Assembly: GCA_900752345.1 (NCBI GenBank)
Contig: CAADVA010000141.1
Coordinates: 1-14,745, forward strand
Length of the DNA stretch: 14,745 nt
Origin: an uncultured Collinsella sp.
Lineage (GTDB): Bacteria; Actinomycetota; Coriobacteriia; Coriobacteriales; Coriobacteriaceae
Direction of reading: 5' to 3'
The notes under the pieces were generated by a model. It was not told the DNA's origin, ran no database searches, and saw only the letters and a list, made by a program, of their open reading frames with translations. Below are positions 13,903-14,745 of this stretch, piece by piece. Both the position numbers and the translations under genes were made by a program. Position 1 is the stretch's first letter. Each line of letters starts with the position of its first letter.

Positions 13903-14745
13903 GGCGGACCATCTCCTCGGTAATGCGAACGATATCAGTGACCTCACTCACCTGCGTAAAGGCGGGCGAGACGGTGGATGCCAGACGGCGCGAGAGTTCG
14001 ATGACCTGGGGCGGCTCAACGTAGGCACGCTGCATGAGTTCGATGTTCGAGAACAGCTCGTGCGTGCGGCCGCGGTCGAGGATGCGACCGTTGGCCATCA
14101 CCACGATGCGCTCGGCAAAGTCGGAAACGACTTCCATGTCGTGACAGACCATGATGACGGCGCAACCGCGCTCTGCCATGGTGCGCACCGTTTCCATCAC
14201 GGTCATGCACTCGCGGTAGTCCAGGCCGCTCGTGGGTTCGTCGAGCACCACGATCTTGGGCTCGATCACCACAACGGAGGCCAGCGCCACCATCTGGCGT
14301 TGGCCGCGCGACAGTGAGAACGGTGCCTCGTCGGCGGGCAGACCAAAGCGGTCGATGACCAGCTGGGCGCGACGCAGGGCTTCGGCGCGGTCGATGCCGG
14401 CAAGTTCTAGACCAAAGGCGACCTCGTCGAGCACGGTGTCTTTGCAGATTTGGCGGTCGGGGTTCTGGAAAAGCGTTGCCACTTCGTGTGCGATGCGGCT
14501 CGTGGGAACCGATGCCGTGTCCAAGCCCGTAACGCGTACGCTGCCCGATGCGGGCTTGAGCAAACCCGTGAGCAGTTTGGTGAGCGTGGTTTTGCCGGCT
14601 CCGTTTTGGCCGACAATGCCCACGAGCTCGCCGGGGTAGAGCGTCAAGTTGAGGTCGTGGACGGCGGCGCCTCCATGGGGGTAAGAAAACTCGACATGGT
14701 CAAAGGTGAGCACCGGCTCGGCGTCTTTCGCATGCGGGCGCAGCG
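13895..14745 (-). CDS. ecfA: ECF transporter ATPase (EcfA), 5' end outside window
   Basis: ABC ATPase of an ECF importer, with a full nucleotide-binding domain in the visible part. Counting from a possible GTG at 14713: Walker A GQNGAGKT (35-42), Q-loop FQNPDRQ, signature LSRGQ (134-138; Arg replaces the usual Gly), Walker B IVVLDE (154-159), D-loop SGLD and H-loop His191. The reading frame stays open upstream of 14713 through LRPHAKDAEP, which looks like a linker, and there is no ribosome site before that GTG. The protein may therefore be a two-domain ATPase with a first domain beyond the window. It overlaps EcfT by eight bases. The family is certain; the start is not. Confidence 0.88.
   Translation of the reverse strand, partial: LRPHAKDAEPVLTFDHVEFSYPHGGAAVHDLNLTLYPGELVGIVGQNGAGKTTLTKLLTGLLKPASGSVRVTGLDTASVPTSRIAHEVATLFQNPDRQICKDTVLDEVAFGLELAGIDRAEALRRAQLVIDRFGLPADEAPFSLSRGQRQMVALASVVVIEPKIVVLDEPTSGLDYRECMTVMETVRTMAERGCAVIMVCHDMEVVSDFAERIVVMANGRILDRGRTHELFSNIELMQRAYVEPPQVIELSRRLASTVSPAFTQVSEVTDIVRITEEMVRRG

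Overview
The window looks like chromosomal DNA of a high-GC, gut-type actinobacterium of class Coriobacteriia, most likely Collinsella or a close relative. I infer this from the gene repertoire (AcnX with a flavin/Fe-S enoate reductase, a D-Asp ligase-like ATP-grasp protein beside an aspartate racemase, a PcsB-type coiled-coil wall hydrolase, a Ser/Thr kinase with C-terminal membrane helices), from GC-rich codon use, and from strong AAGGAG-type ribosome sites. No rRNA or tRNA was seen, so the genus call rests on resemblance only.

Left block, minus strand, about 1-6850: a tightly spaced five-gene set. In transcription order it is an FMN/4Fe-4S/FAD enoate-reductase-type oxidoreductase, the large and small subunits of aconitase X (AcnX, a dehydratase), an M20 metallopeptidase, and an MFS sugar/metabolite-type transporter that runs off the window. 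A plausible reading is import of a conjugated hydroxy acid, hydrolysis by M20, dehydration by AcnX to an enoate, and flavin/Fe-S reduction of the double bond as an electron sink. The substrate cannot be read from sequence. A candidate promoter with a dyad over it lies at about 6867-6916.

Middle block, plus strand, about 7020-9455: a membrane-anchored FxLYD-domain protein, a small HTH (XRE-like) regulator, and a Ser/Thr protein kinase. The kinase is broken by an apparent one-base loss in a G tract at 8808-8811. Its start looks leaderless. A strong terminator at 9464-9484 separates this block from the next gene.

Right block: a minus-strand secreted coiled-coil/lysozyme-like peptidoglycan hydrolase (9495-10628), then a 314-bp regulatory region with a dense cluster of dyads, then a plus-strand pair: an ATP-grasp ligase resembling D-aspartate ligase (10943-12199) and an aspartate/glutamate racemase (12284-13030). 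The pair suggests synthesis and attachment of a D-Asp peptidoglycan cross-bridge, and the hydrolase next to it fits a wall-biogenesis neighbourhood. A REP-like hairpin and a strong terminator follow. The window ends with a convergent minus-strand energy-coupling-factor (ECF) transporter: EcfT and an ATPase EcfA that continues past the right edge and may be a two-domain fusion. No CRISPR array, insertion sequence or att site was found.
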